From Sulfobacillus thermosulfidooxidans DSM 9293 (GTDB taxonomy: Bacteria > Bacillota > Sulfobacillia > Sulfobacillales > Sulfobacillaceae), in the NCBI RefSeq assembly GCF_900176145.1, contig NZ_FWWY01000001.1, forward strand, positions 2,601,444 to 2,665,443: a stretch of 64,000 bases of DNA, read 5' to 3'. Position 1 is the first letter of the stretch; every line of letters begins with the position of its first letter. A model generated the notes under the pieces. That model saw only the letters and a list, made by a program, of their open reading frames with translations, did no database searches and was not told where the DNA came from. Below are positions 1 through 9,721 of the stretch, piece by piece. The position numbers and the translations under genes were made by a program.

Positions 1-659
1 GAGCGGGTATCATGGTGTTGGCGCCATAAGGCTTCAATGTCCTCATGGGCAGAAAAATACTGCTGTTGCATGAGGTGATGGTTAAACAAAAACCACGATG
101 ATCCCTCGAGATCCTTGGTATTCAACGGGTAATAGGCGTATATTCCATGCCTTGAGGGCTCAGATTGGTAGAGAACCACCCCTGTGATATGGCCGACGAG
201 GGGCGTAAAGAGATTGAGGGCCAGATGACGGCTACGCGCAAGCAGCGTATCACCCAAATGAGAAGCTAGGGTGACCCCGGGAATCCACGAATGGGATAAG
301 GAGGTGGACAAAAGGCGGCCCATGCTGGGAGACAAACATTTTAACCAGTGATCATAAAGATTCTTCAGGGGAGCATGAGGTAAGACCTCAATGAACAAGT
401 CATGGGGCGCATGCGGAAAAGTCGTGATTTTCTCAAGCAACAGAGCAGGCAGATGCGCCGAGGAAGGGAATACACATTCTTCTAACCCCTTTTGGATCGA
501 AAAGGGGTCCAATCTTTCCGTGCTAAATAATGTCATATGGGGTCCTAGAACAGGATCGAATTCTTTAGGCCTCAAGCCGGCTTTTGTGAGTGCCGCACAA
601 ACCTCTGCAATAGCTCGAGTGCTCTTCGCATCCCATAGCAGGGCGAGCGTGTACTTCAT
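1..659 (-). CDS. 2H phosphoesterase-like protein, C-terminus off window
   Basis: About 219 codons are visible and the reading frame is still open at the left edge. The start ATG at 659 is preceded by AAAGGA. The protein resembles the 2'-5' RNA ligase/2H phosphoesterase superfamily, which acts on 2',3'-cyclic or 2'-5' phosphodiesters using two HxT/S motifs. The first motif is clear (GPHMTLF). The second falls in WIPGVTLA, where the family normally has PHxTL, so the second catalytic histidine appears to be glycine. That makes it either a degenerate enzyme or a binding protein. A second, intact 2H protein lies at 52203-52706. The family call is from motifs only, and the substrate is unknown. Confidence 0.6.
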   Translation of the reverse strand, partial: MKYTLALLWDAKSTRAIAEVCAALTKAGLRPKEFDPVLGPHMTLFSTERLDPFSIQKGLEECVFPSSAHLPALLLEKITTFPHAPHDLFIEVLPHAPLKNLYDHWLKCLSPSMGRLLSTSLSHSWIPGVTLASHLGDTLLARSRHLALNLFTPLVGHITGVVLYQSEPSRHGIYAYYPLNTKDLEGSSWFLFNHHLMQQQYFSAHEDIEALWRQHHDTR

Positions 660-817
660 GAGTTTAGTCCTTTAAGGTTAACCGTGTTCACCGACCTTCC
701 AGGGTTTGTATCATGCAAAACTTAGGAACAGGTACGAATAAAAGTGTAAACCATTTAGGATGGGTCGGCACAACCAAAAAAAACGCCGTGCACAAGTGAA
801 AAGCATTGGGTGTCTTG

Positions 818-1474
818 TCATGGCATTTCTTCTTGCCAGCAAGGAATGTCGGAATAAGCGGGATCCATCTCTCCCTGTGCGCGTACAATGCGAGAGACCA
901 AGTGCTTGTGAACATAATGTTGGGCCCATTGCTGCAAGTGTGCTCTTTTAACCGAACTAGCCTGTTCCGAACGCTGACAGCGGTAATAATAGAGTTTCGA
1001 AACCAAAGGAGCCCACGATCCATCAAAAAGATTTTCGAGAGCCAGGCGCACCTGCTTGGCCAAGCTTGGGGCTTTTCCGCTTGTTGAGATGCCGATCACC
1101 AAATCGCCTCGCCGTAATTGGCTGACGGCATAAAAATCACACAATGACGGCACGTCGGCAACATGGAGCCAGGCATGGTGTTGATGAGCCCATTTTTGAA
1201 TCACCGCGATGTGGGGGCTCAGCCTATGGATATCGGTAACAAACACCAGTTTAGCACCCACAAAATCCTGTTCACAGACATCGCGGTGATAATAACTCAC
1301 ACGGCCTTCTCGAATATCACTCTCAACTGGGCTATCTGGATCGCGGGATCCATAGAGTTCCACGACGGCTCCCGTATCAAGAAGGCTTACAATACGTTCG
1401 TGTGCCAAGGCGCCTGTGCCAATGATCAGAACTTTTTGTCTTTCTAATTCAATGGCGATGGGCAATGCGCTCAT
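818..1474 (-). CDS. sirC: Precorrin-2 dehydrogenase / sirohydrochlorin ferrochelatase
   Basis: A 218-residue protein of the Met8/SirC/CysG N-terminal type. It has a Rossmann GTGALA motif at residues 19-24, and VADVPSLCDF near 105-114 matches the family's conserved aspartate segment. GISTSGKAPSLAKQVR (128-143) is the hallmark second-domain motif. The expected role is NAD-dependent oxidation of precorrin-2 to sirohydrochlorin, and possibly iron insertion to give siroheme. The start codon overlaps the stop of the upstream sulfite/nitrite reductase by 4 bp (ATGA at 1471-1474), so the two are translationally coupled. This fits its product being the cofactor of that enzyme. Whether it performs both steps or only dehydrogenation cannot be decided from sequence. 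Confidence 0.88.
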   Translation of the reverse strand: MSALPIAIELERQKVLIIGTGALAHERIVSLLDTGAVVELYGSRDPDSPVESDIREGRVSYYHRDVCEQDFVGAKLVFVTDIHRLSPHIAVIQKWAHQHHAWLHVADVPSLCDFYAVSQLRRGDLVIGISTSGKAPSLAKQVRLALENLFDGSWAPLVSKLYYYRCQRSEQASSVKRAHLQQWAQHYVHKHLVSRIVRAQGEMDPAYSDIPCWQEEMP

Positions 1475-3015
1475 GATGAGGCCTCCTGGGACACCACGGC
1501 ACCTGGGTGTCCGTCCGGATTCTCATGCATGAGGCGATCAGCAAAATGGGTCAATATCACCTCTTCTAACGTGCGGGTGAGCTGACTGAATGGAATTTGC
1601 CGGTAAAGACGTTCAGCAATCCGGGCCTTGGGACCAGACTGTCCTCCAATGAAGATATCAGCCCCTTCTTCCCACTGCTCTCCCACTTTCACTTTGACCC
1701 CGGTTAAGGCGATATCGGCCAATCCTTGCTGGGTGCAGGCATTCGTACACCCCGAAAAGGAAATGGTGACACTTTGGCGTAAGCGGATGTCAGATGACAA
1801 TGTCGACAAAATTTGGGAGAGGGGTTCTTTGGTATGGGTAATGGCTAAGGGACAATGGGGTTTGCCCGTGCAAGCCACGGCATTACGCTCGAGTAATGGG
1901 GGATCTGGAGAATATTTGGTCAACAGCGGATGTTGGGAGATGGCTGAGACATTTGTGATATTTAACAGCACAAGATCTTGACTGGGCAAGAGGTTCAAAT
2001 CCCCAGATCCTCCACGCAGGGCGAGGTTCCCCAGGGCTTCGAAATCGTCCGCTGTTATGCTGCCATAGGGGACGTGAAGGCCCATGTGAACTGCATGAGG
2101 TTCGGTAGAAGGGATAACTCCTAAGTGATCATGATGATCCAGTGCTCGCAGGTCCACGCCCGCTGGTTGCAAAGGATGCCTAAGGCGCTGTTCGATTTCC
2201 GCCCGCAGATTTTCTGCACCTTTTTCTAAAACCAAGGTGCGAAGACGGGACTTGGAACGGTTGGTTCGGAGTCCCTCGTCCCGGTAGATATCTAAGAGGA
2301 CGGTCGTTAAGGGCACGACGTCTTCCGGTGGGACGAAAACGTTAAGCGCCATGCCGATTCCTCGGTATTGGTGAGCCAAAGCCCCACCCACTAACACGTT
2401 AAACCCGGTGACGCCATGGGATGTGGCGGGAATAAAGCCGATATCATTGGCTTCCGCGTGAACACAATTGGCAGGACACCCTGTAATGGCGATATTGACC
2501 TTGCGGGGAAGATTGGAATAGCGTGGATGATATTCAAAGAGGCGCGACAATTCGCGAACCACGGGCCGTGTATCGAGCACTTCGTCTGCCAGTTGTCCCG
2601 CTAAGGCACACGTTAAGATATTGCGCCCGCTATCCATTCCGGTTTGCCAACTGGAAAGGCCGACGTCTGTGAGCGCTGAAAAAATGGCCGGAACATCTTC
2701 AAGGGCAATGTAACGTAGTTGAATGGATTGCCTCGTGGTTAAATCCATGTGTCCCTTTCCGTAACGTCGCGATAAATCGGCAATCCGCTGCCATTGGGGT
2801 GGCGAAAGACGGCCACCGGGAATACGAAGACGTAACATAAATAGCCCGGGGGTTGATTCGCGGTAAAATAACCCTAACCATTTGAGACGCACCAAGTCTT
2901 CAGGACTAATGGATGACACTCCGTCCTCAATCCACTTGGGAATATCCTCTAATACGGCTAATCCGTCTTTTTCGCGTTTAATGCGTTCAATATCTGCGGG
3001 AGTGACTTTTGCCAT
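1471..3015 (-). CDS. Siroheme-dependent sulfite/nitrite reductase
   Basis: A protein of about 514 residues carrying the full siroheme-[4Fe-4S] signature: a CX5C pair (ACTGKPHCPL, Cys about 382 and 388) and a CX3C pair (SGCTNACTQ, Cys about 423 and 427). DLTTRQSIQLR near residue 94 is also typical of ferredoxin-type sulfite and nitrite reductases. It performs the six-electron reduction of sulfite to sulfide or nitrite to ammonia in the cytoplasm, most likely for assimilation. In-frame starts GTG 3024, ATG 3021 and ATG 3015 all exist; I choose 3015 because AAAGG then sits at normal spacing. It is first in an operon with sirC. Choosing between sulfite and nitrite would need phylogeny or pathway context that is not in this window. 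Confidence 0.9.
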   Translation of the reverse strand: MAKVTPADIERIKREKDGLAVLEDIPKWIEDGVSSISPEDLVRLKWLGLFYRESTPGLFMLRLRIPGGRLSPPQWQRIADLSRRYGKGHMDLTTRQSIQLRYIALEDVPAIFSALTDVGLSSWQTGMDSGRNILTCALAGQLADEVLDTRPVVRELSRLFEYHPRYSNLPRKVNIAITGCPANCVHAEANDIGFIPATSHGVTGFNVLVGGALAHQYRGIGMALNVFVPPEDVVPLTTVLLDIYRDEGLRTNRSKSRLRTLVLEKGAENLRAEIEQRLRHPLQPAGVDLRALDHHDHLGVIPSTEPHAVHMGLHVPYGSITADDFEALGNLALRGGSGDLNLLPSQDLVLLNITNVSAISQHPLLTKYSPDPPLLERNAVACTGKPHCPLAITHTKEPLSQILSTLSSDIRLRQSVTISFSGCTNACTQQGLADIALTGVKVKVGEQWEEGADIFIGGQSGPKARIAERLYRQIPFSQLTRTLEEVILTHFADRLMHENPDGHPGAVVSQEASS

Positions 3016-3574
3016 GCACATCACCTTTCTTCAAGAACCGAAAGCATGAGAACACATGAGAGATTGCAGTATAAGAATTTAAAAACATTACTGACCTGCC
3101 ATCATAATCGAACAAGATCTTACATAGATACGGAAGTAATCTAACATTAATAATAAAATATATGAACAAAATTAACAAGGTTTATGAATGAATCCGCCCG
3201 CCATACACAAAGAGAGATGGTCGTACGAGAGGCCATGATCTTGGCAAGACGTTGACCAAGGCATTGACCAAGGCATTGACCAAGCAATTGAAAGATTTAT
3301 GCGATGAGGCACCGAAGGGCAAGGGCATCATTTCCTTTACTGTTTGAGGAGAAATGCCGTGACTGACCTATCGAGAACAGGCCTATCTTCTTACGGCTCC
3401 TATTCAGAGAAGCTCGGATACGGTGGCTGGATGATTTTAAGGTTCTTAACCGCATGATGCTGGGGCTAAAGGGGGGATGAAGAACGGTTACAACCGATTG
3501 GCTGACGGGGAAAGTCTCCAGCCCATTACGTTAGGGGGGACTTTTCTTGATTGTTTGGTTGATGACTTGATCAT
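3016..3574. other. Non-coding gap with a short tandem repeat
   Basis: No convincing gene. The part next to the reductase (about 3080-3180) is very AT-rich and probably contains its promoter. Around 3252-3287 there are three copies of a 12-bp unit (TTGACCAAGGCA, the last copy with two changes). The repeat sits in a short open frame ending near 3347 that reads as KALT repeats with no start or ribosome binding site. It may be a fragment of a dead gene. Confidence 0.5.
3252..3287. repeat. Three-copy 12-bp tandem repeat
   Basis: Consecutive copies of TTGACCAAGGCA. The first two are identical and the third differs at two positions. It lies in the gap between the reductase and the MMPL gene, with no associated gene. 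Confidence 0.7.
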
Positions 3575-5713
3575 TTAGGTCCCTGGCCACCAATTCCAGG
3601 ATCCTAATAGGCGCATAATTGACGGAACGAGGACTAAGCGCACGATGGTGGCATCAAGCAAAATGGCGATACCTAATCCAAGGCCGAGTTCCTGCATGAA
3701 TTCTAATCCAATCACACCAAAGGCAATGAACACGGTCACCATAATGAGCGCAGCTCCGGTAATAATGCGGCCGGTATCCGCGAGACCTTGGGCAATCGCT
3801 TCGGAGTCGGGATAGTGGTCATGATGATAATCCATAATGCGAGTTAATAAGAATACTTCGTAATCGGTCGAGAGCCCAAATAGAACGGAAAACAAGATAA
3901 GCGGCGTGGTCCAATCAATGGCTCCCGCCCCCCCGATTCCTGTAATCGGGCGGGTTAATCCCTCTTGGAAAACCAAGACGAGAAGACCAGAGGCTGCGGA
4001 AACCGATAACAAGTTCATGAGGACCGCTTTAATGGCCAAGGCTAGGGAGTGGAATAGTCGAAAGAGCAAGATCATGGTGGTGATCGCAATGAGCACGGCG
4101 ACAATGGGAAGCCAGTGCAAGATCAGCGCGATGACATCCACTGTATAGGCGACCCCGCCGCCAATGAGCACCGTGCCTGAAAACGGATAAGACAAAGACC
4201 TCAAGTGGCGCACTAAGGCTTGTGTGGCTTGCGATTCCCCACGGGAATTGGGAAATACGGTGAGTAAAAAGATGTGTCTAGACGGTGATAAGGCGTCATG
4301 GAAAATAGCGGGAGGGAGCGCCTTAAAGGCCGCTGCTGGCAAGTTAGGCAGCGGCGGCAGCACTTGATGAACGTCCGGTTGACGAAGAAGTTGTGCTCTG
4401 ATGGTCTGAATTTGCTTATAGGTCGAGGGCGTATAAACGCTCGAGGATTTTTTCAGAACCACCCATAAAGGACTGCCGACCCCGGGAAACGTGTGCTTAA
4501 GCCATAAATCATAGGTTTGCCGGGTTTGTGAAGATGCGGGTAAGGTGTCGACACCAGGATTCCAAAAATGCATAGTAGTGACCGGCCATGCCAGGAGTAA
4601 CAAAAGGGTCCCCGATGCCAAAAGACTCCATAGGGGTCGTTTCATCACGCGGGTTGCCCACGATTGCCACCAGTGGCTTGGCTTTTCTAACGCTTTTCGG
4701 TAAGGCCAGTCTAACCACGGATCTAAAACCACTAAAATGGCGGGTAATAGCGTGAGCGCCGCGATAACAGTGGCTAACACCGCAGCTAAGGAACCGAGGG
4801 CCATTGAACGCATTAAGGGTTGATGAACTAAGAGCACCACGGCAAAAGCCGCGGCGACAATACTGCCCGAGAACAAAACGGCCCGTCCGGCGGTGTTGGC
4901 GGCAAGATTGGCGGCATCAGGGGCTTTGTACTGTTGTCTTGCCAAGCGGTAACGGTGGACCATTAATAGCGCATAATCGATTCCGACCCCCAGGCCAATC
5001 ATGGCGGCAGCATCTTCGACTTCGGGTGCAATGGCGATTACGCGGGCCAGGAGGTCGATTCCGGCTAAGCCTACCGTAATTCCTCCAAATCCTATGGCGA
5101 GGGGGCCAATGGGCGCAATGACACTGCGAAAAATCCAGACCAGGGCAATGAGGGTTAACGGGAAACTCCAGATTTCGGCCGTTTTTAAATCTTTATCGAC
5201 TTGATCAGTAAATGAGCGTTCGAGAGGGACTAGACCCGTTAAGCCTCCTGTAAGGCCAGGGGGTGTTTTAGCGAGGAGCTGGCGGATGGGGACAACGGCC
5301 TTGGTATCGGCCAGGGAGTTGGTGGTCACATGATTAAAGAAGATGGTGCCATACATCACATGGCCATCGCTTGACATAATGAGTTGATGGACCGAAGGAA
5401 CCGAGGCGACCCCGGGAACCTTGCGCATGGCACGTAAAATCTGTGTCATCGCCTGGGTATACTCGGGCTGATTGACATGGTGAGGGGAATAGAACACGAC
5501 GGTTGCCGTGGAATTCGCCAAGGTACCAAAATTTTGTTGAACAATATCTTGGACATGCTGGGAAGGACTGCCTGGCACACCAAGACCGTCGGTCTTGAAC
5601 TGGTGGGTTAAATTTAACATAAACGGCAGGGAACCGATAAAAATCACGGTCCATAAAATGATCGTGTGCCAAGGATGGTTGACAATCCATGACGTGATCG
5701 TTTTTCTGTTCAC
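3575..5713 (-). CDS. MMPL/RND family membrane transporter
   Basis: A 712-residue polytopic membrane protein with the duplicated RND layout: an N-terminal helix (about 17-35), a large external loop, a bundle of helices, then a second loop and helix bundle. The hallmark acidic motifs are GLGVGIDYALLMVHRYR in the first half and FGLSTDYEVFLLTRI in the second; these contain the Asp-Tyr pairs used for proton coupling. MMPL proteins export lipids, hydrophobic drugs or other amphiphiles with the proton gradient. The start is GTG with GAGGG upstream. It is monocistronic with a good sigma-A promoter at 5829-5856. The substrate is unknown; no fatty-acid or polyketide genes are nearby to suggest one. Confidence 0.88.
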   Translation of the reverse strand: MNRKTITSWIVNHPWHTIILWTVIFIGSLPFMLNLTHQFKTDGLGVPGSPSQHVQDIVQQNFGTLANSTATVVFYSPHHVNQPEYTQAMTQILRAMRKVPGVASVPSVHQLIMSSDGHVMYGTIFFNHVTTNSLADTKAVVPIRQLLAKTPPGLTGGLTGLVPLERSFTDQVDKDLKTAEIWSFPLTLIALVWIFRSVIAPIGPLAIGFGGITVGLAGIDLLARVIAIAPEVEDAAAMIGLGVGIDYALLMVHRYRLARQQYKAPDAANLAANTAGRAVLFSGSIVAAAFAVVLLVHQPLMRSMALGSLAAVLATVIAALTLLPAILVVLDPWLDWPYRKALEKPSHWWQSWATRVMKRPLWSLLASGTLLLLLAWPVTTMHFWNPGVDTLPASSQTRQTYDLWLKHTFPGVGSPLWVVLKKSSSVYTPSTYKQIQTIRAQLLRQPDVHQVLPPLPNLPAAAFKALPPAIFHDALSPSRHIFLLTVFPNSRGESQATQALVRHLRSLSYPFSGTVLIGGGVAYTVDVIALILHWLPIVAVLIAITTMILLFRLFHSLALAIKAVLMNLLSVSAASGLLVLVFQEGLTRPITGIGGAGAIDWTTPLILFSVLFGLSTDYEVFLLTRIMDYHHDHYPDSEAIAQGLADTGRIITGAALIMVTVFIAFGVIGLEFMQELGLGLGIAILLDATIVRLVLVPSIMRLLGSWNWWPGT

Positions 5714-5828
5714 ACGAACCCTCTACCTGCGTCTCCGACATGATTCCTTAATAATGGTGTTGCGTCCATCGTGCGCTCTTTGTTACCGCACGAAGACAAC
5801 GTGTAATACGTGCGGACACATCGTTTTC

Positions 5829-5856
5829 AGTCTACTGCATATACCTGTTCTGTCAA
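5829..5856 (-). promoter_or_regulatory. Sigma-A type promoter for the MMPL gene
   Basis: On the minus strand, TTGACA is followed after 16 bases by TAGACT, about 115 bp upstream of the MMPL start. This is the best -35/-10 pair in the gap. Confidence 0.6.
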
Positions 5857-6277
5857 TTTTTTAATCTGTGTGTTGACGAATTTTATCGAGGGATCTCTCC
5901 TTAATGCGGGTCTTTTCGGACAGGCTAGTCTTCTCTTTTGCTGTACTGTGAAGATTCTAGAACACGACCAATGCGAAATATGAGGCGGTCACGGAATGAA
6001 GGTTCTTTAGCTTCGGACTCTAGATACTAGTTTAGGGCGTGCTAGGCGTTGAATGGATCATGGGCGGGTTCATGGAAGAGCATCCTAATCCCGGTCTCAT
6101 CTCAGGCCAACTACCTTCTCCGCTATGTCTTTACCCTATTTCTCCTCCTCCGGTATTTTGTTGTTTTAATAGCGAATAGGTACTTCTCCTTAAGGCAAAT
6201 CGTTTAAAATCATGAAGAACGATCTGGTTCCCTTGCTTGCCATGCGATTTTAAACTTGTTAAAGGGGGGTGCGGACC
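5857..6277. other. Non-coding gap between divergent genes
   Basis: A gap of roughly 420 bp beyond the MMPL promoter, up to the Nudix start. I see no open frame with a ribosome binding site and no stable RNA structure. Promoter elements for the Nudix gene must lie here, but no pair stands out. Confidence 0.4.
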
Positions 6278-6745
6278 ATGCCGATGTCACCCTATTACCA
6301 ACAGCTCCGTGAAAAAATCGGAACAGACCTCATATTTAATCCGGCTGTGGCTGCTGTGATTCACAACGCATTAGGTCATGTGTTATGTGTTAAATCCCAA
6401 AATGGGGAATGGGGACTTCCGGCCGGTGCGATCGAAATGGGTGAAACGCCTCGGCAAGCCGTGATTCGGGAAGTCGCGGAAGAAACCGGACTTCTGGTAG
6501 AACCCCGTCAAGTGTTGGCGGTTCTAGGCGGAGAAAAATTTCGCTGGACATATCCTGATGGCAATGCTGTGGAGTATTTCATCATCGTTTTTCGCGGCCA
6601 AGTCATGACGGGTACGTTACAGCCCATCGACGGCGAAGTCACAGCCTTCGAATATCGTACACCGGAAAGCCTTAGCACGCTTTCTTTGCCTTATCCTTTA
6701 GAGATCTTTGCTATCGACTATGACAGGGGACCCTATTTTGATTGA
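6278..6745 (+). CDS. Nudix hydrolase
   Basis: A 155-residue protein with a complete Nudix box (residues 50-72: GX5EX7REVxEExGL), which binds Mg2+ and hydrolyses nucleoside diphosphate-linked substrates. The preceding segment ending in WGLPAG matches the family strand before the box. I use ATG 6278 because AAAGGGGGG ends 7-8 bases before it; a GTG at 6269 directly abuts that site and is unlikely. The substrate cannot be inferred. The next gene, 128 bp downstream, encodes a HAD phosphatase, so the two could share a nucleotide or sugar-phosphate clean-up role. Confidence 0.88.
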   Translation: MPMSPYYQQLREKIGTDLIFNPAVAAVIHNALGHVLCVKSQNGEWGLPAGAIEMGETPRQAVIREVAEETGLLVEPRQVLAVLGGEKFRWTYPDGNAVEYFIIVFRGQVMTGTLQPIDGEVTAFEYRTPESLSTLSLPYPLEIFAIDYDRGPYFD

Positions 6746-6872
6746 CAACGCTCGGTCATGAAATCCGGAATGATATTCCCACATCTTCTAATTCATATCA
6801 GTGGCCTTAGAATTGTGGTCCTGAGAGTCTGTGACCGACTGGCATTGAGCTACAGCGAGGAAGGAGAAACTT

Positions 6873-7526
6873 ATGCCCAGATATTCGGTCGTGCTCTGTG
6901 ACTTGGACGGAACCCTGAGTGATCCGAAGGTAGGAATTACCCGTTCAGTGCAATATGCCTTGCGAAAAATGGCTCTCCCCTCGGTTCCCAAATGTGATGA
7001 ACTTACGTCTTTTATCGGACCTCCTCTTCATGAATCCTTTATTCGTTATGGATTGACGGAAGCTGAGGCGTGGCGCGCGGTGAGCTATTACCGGGAATAT
7101 TTTGCGGTACACGGACTTTATGAAAATGATTTGTATCCTCATGTGAAAGCCACATTGGAAAGACTGGCCCATGATGGCGTCGCTCTCTGGCTCGCCACAT
7201 CCAAGCCGACAGGATTTAGCGAACAAATTCTCGACTTTTTTGGCTTGCGGCCGTTGTTTACTGGGGTGGTGGGAAGTGAATTCGACGGGAGACGTTCGCG
7301 AAAAGTCGATGTGTTACAGCACATTATCGAACAAACTCCTGGGGTTAGCCGGGAGCTTTTTCTTATGGTCGGGGATCATGAACAGGACATTCTGGCGGCA
7401 TCGACGTGGCATATGGACAGTGTAGCCGTCGAATACGGATACGGCTCCCCTACTGCCCTTTATAAGGCTTGTCCGACATACCTGGTGAAACAGTTTGATG
7501 AAATTTATCCCATTGTGAAGGGTTAA
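6873..7526 (+). CDS. HAD-superfamily hydrolase, phosphoglycolate phosphatase-like
   Basis: A 217-residue HAD hydrolase. Motif I is CDLDGTLSD with nucleophile Asp10 and acid/base Asp12. Motif II is LATSKP near residue 110, and MVGDHEQDILAA near 170 is the metal-binding motif IV. The GPPLHESF cap-domain segment is characteristic of the PGP/5'-nucleotidase-like subgroup (HAD-IA). It should dephosphorylate a small phospho-metabolite in the cytoplasm. The start is supported by AAGGAG seven bases upstream. The exact substrate is unknown, and family members are often promiscuous. Confidence 0.85.
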   Translation: MPRYSVVLCDLDGTLSDPKVGITRSVQYALRKMALPSVPKCDELTSFIGPPLHESFIRYGLTEAEAWRAVSYYREYFAVHGLYENDLYPHVKATLERLAHDGVALWLATSKPTGFSEQILDFFGLRPLFTGVVGSEFDGRRSRKVDVLQHIIEQTPGVSRELFLMVGDHEQDILAASTWHMDSVAVEYGYGSPTALYKACPTYLVKQFDEIYPIVKG

Positions 7527-7704
7527 GGGGGAGCAGAAGAAAAAATTTTTCAAATAGCTGCCTTGATGTCTTGGGGGGCTTAAGACATGTCGTCCCTAAA
7601 GATGATCAGGGAGAGCTGATACGGTTTGCCGCGAAAGTGATAGTGTCCAAGACCGCTCAAGGGACGCCAAGCCCCTGAGGGGTTGTGTTGGTGGGCTCTG
7701 CCTC

Positions 7705-7733
7705 TTGATATATGACATAAGATTCATGATAAT
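7705..7733 (+). promoter_or_regulatory. Sigma-A type promoter for the DUF6671 gene
   Basis: TTGATA, a 17-base spacer and GATAAT lie about 65 bp upstream of the start codon at 7799. The rest of the 272-bp gap holds a small inverted repeat (CAAGCCCC/GGGGTTG near 7665) and no gene. Confidence 0.6.
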
Positions 7734-7798
7734 AATAGCATAATTTGACTAGGCTGCCTTCAAGGCGGCTTTGACCCAATGAACAAGGGAGAAGATCA

Positions 7799-8671
7799 AT
7801 GACGCCAGGATCAAAGCGGAATCATCCGTACCACGGGCAGAAGGTGGCTCTCGCTACGAAACATGAAAAAGAACATGTGGTAGGCCCGCCTCTACAGGAG
7901 ATCGTAGGTCTTGAGGTTTGTGTACCTCCTCATCTGGATACGGATGTATTGGGCACATTTAGCGGCGAAATTCCCCGAAACGGGACCCCAGCGGAAGTGG
8001 TGATACAAAAGGCCCGGATGGGAATGGATGCCTTAGGTCTTCCTTTAGGTCTAGCCAGTGAAGGAAGCTTTGGTCCCCACCCTCAATTGTTATTTGTTCC
8101 GGGACATCACGAACTTTTGGCCTTCGTCGATGATCGTCTCGGCATTGAAGTGACCGAACAAATTCTCAGTACGGAAACGAACTATGCGCATATAGAAGCC
8201 CATCATGTCGATGATGTAACAGACTTTCTTCAACGGGCACAATTTCCCTCACATGGATTAATTGTCCGCCCGAATTCGGGATTTTCCTCAGGCTTGCTGT
8301 TCAAGGGAATCATCAATCTTGAGGATCTGAAAAAAGCTATCGAACAATGTAGGTCGGCCTCCGAAGATGGCTTAGCCCATGTCGAAACCGATATGCGAGC
8401 TTTTATGAATCCTAGCCGGCAACGGGTACTCCATGAACTGGCCATCAAATTGGCTCATCGGCTGGCTTCTTTATGCCCTCACTGCAGAACACCGGGCTGG
8501 GGCAAAGTGGATGTCGTTCGCGGGTTGCCTTGTGCGTGGTGCGGTGAAGAAACCCTTTTGGTGCGAGGAGAAATTTTTGGGTGTGCATTGTGTGACTACC
8601 GCGAAACGCATCCGCGTTCAGACGGACTGGAAGTGGCGCCGCCTGATAACTGCCCCTGGTGTAATCCCTAA
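7799..8671 (+). CDS. DUF6671 family protein with C-terminal zinc-ribbon cysteines
   Basis: A 290-residue protein recognised as the DUF6671 type, whose function is unknown. The first ~230 residues form a mixed domain with several conserved-looking His/Asp segments (PGHHELLAFVDD, HIEAHHVDDV). The last 60 residues contain four CxxC-like pairs (CPHC, CAWC, CALC, CPWC), suggesting two zinc sites. The start ATG follows GGGAGAAGA and has its own promoter, so it is probably monocistronic. It may be a metal- or nucleic-acid-binding enzyme, but I would not assign a reaction. Confidence 0.75.
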   Translation: MTPGSKRNHPYHGQKVALATKHEKEHVVGPPLQEIVGLEVCVPPHLDTDVLGTFSGEIPRNGTPAEVVIQKARMGMDALGLPLGLASEGSFGPHPQLLFVPGHHELLAFVDDRLGIEVTEQILSTETNYAHIEAHHVDDVTDFLQRAQFPSHGLIVRPNSGFSSGLLFKGIINLEDLKKAIEQCRSASEDGLAHVETDMRAFMNPSRQRVLHELAIKLAHRLASLCPHCRTPGWGKVDVVRGLPCAWCGEETLLVRGEIFGCALCDYRETHPRSDGLEVAPPDNCPWCNP

Positions 8672-8773
8672 GAATGAGAGCTAACCGGTGGCTCTTCACC
8701 GATGACAAATAGGCGGTAGAGAGGTTTCGCGGGTCCTTTAACAAAGAATCGTGATGTCAGGAGGAAACGGTGC

Positions 8774-9721
8774 TTGAGAGAAGATGAGGTTTTAATCAAC
8801 CTGCATCAATTACGCGTATTTCGCACGGTGGCCCGGCATATGAGCTTTTCGCGCGCGGCAGAAGATATGATTTTAAGTCAACCGGCGGTGTCGATGCACA
8901 TCAAACATCTCGAAGAAACCATAGGAATGCCACTCTTTGAAAAAGTGGGACGGCAAATTTATCTGACCGACGCAGGCACACAGCTTCTGGAATATAGCCA
9001 GCGGGTGTTCAACGCCTTGCAAGAAACGCGAGAAGCGATGAGTGCACTGCAAGGCGGGAACGCCGGACGACTCCGGGTGGCCGCCGATACGACGGCTGGC
9101 GCCTATGTCGTGCCGGAATACCTGGGCATTTTTCGACAAAAGTTTCCCCGCGTGGATATCAGTCTTGATGTAACCAATCGCCGAACCGTTATCGAACGGC
9201 TCTTAGCCCGTGAAATTGATTTGGCCGTGATTGGCCAATTTCCTCGCGAAGAAGAATTGGAAGCGACTCCTTTTTTAATCAATGAACTGGTCGTGATTGC
9301 TTGGCCGGAGCACAAATTAGCGCACCGTCAAAAAATTCCTTTGAATGCGCTGGCCAAGGAATCGTTTTTGATGCGTGAGGAAGGTTCGGGAACCCGTGCC
9401 ACCACGGAGCAGTTTTTTGGGGAATCAGGCATCAGAGTGCGTATCGGTATGGAATTGGCTAGCAATAGTGCGATTAAACAAGCCGTGGCGCACGGTTTGG
9501 GAATAGCCGTCGTACCACGCCGTGCCATTGAACTAGAACTCCGTACGGGGCAGCTAGTAATTTTGGACGTTCAAGGGTTTCCCCGGGTGCGCTACTGGCA
9601 CGTCGTTCAACTTCGTGATCGATTTTTGGCACCACCAGCTGCTCATTTCAAGAATCTTCTTCTAAGCCATTCCCATCCTGCCTTAGGATCGATGCAGGCA
9701 GGAGGTCCTCACCAAGAATAA
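8774..9721 (+). CDS. LysR-family transcriptional regulator
   Basis: A 315-residue LTTR. The winged HTH covers residues about 8-67 (LHQLRVFRTVARHMSFSRAA, then SQPAVSMHIKHLE) and is followed by a substrate-binding domain from about 95. The sequence is closest in style to the CysB/CbbR branch. The start is TTG, which is the only in-frame option close to a strong AGGAGG (nine-base spacing); the GTG four bases earlier is in a different frame with an early stop. LTTRs usually act on a neighbouring divergent operon, but none exists here: the gene lies alone between DUF6671 and a 776-bp gap. The target and coinducer are therefore unknown. Confidence 0.88.
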   Translation: MREDEVLINLHQLRVFRTVARHMSFSRAAEDMILSQPAVSMHIKHLEETIGMPLFEKVGRQIYLTDAGTQLLEYSQRVFNALQETREAMSALQGGNAGRLRVAADTTAGAYVVPEYLGIFRQKFPRVDISLDVTNRRTVIERLLAREIDLAVIGQFPREEELEATPFLINELVVIAWPEHKLAHRQKIPLNALAKESFLMREEGSGTRATTEQFFGESGIRVRIGMELASNSAIKQAVAHGLGIAVVPRRAIELELRTGQLVILDVQGFPRVRYWHVVQLRDRFLAPPAAHFKNLLLSHSHPALGSMQAGGPHQE

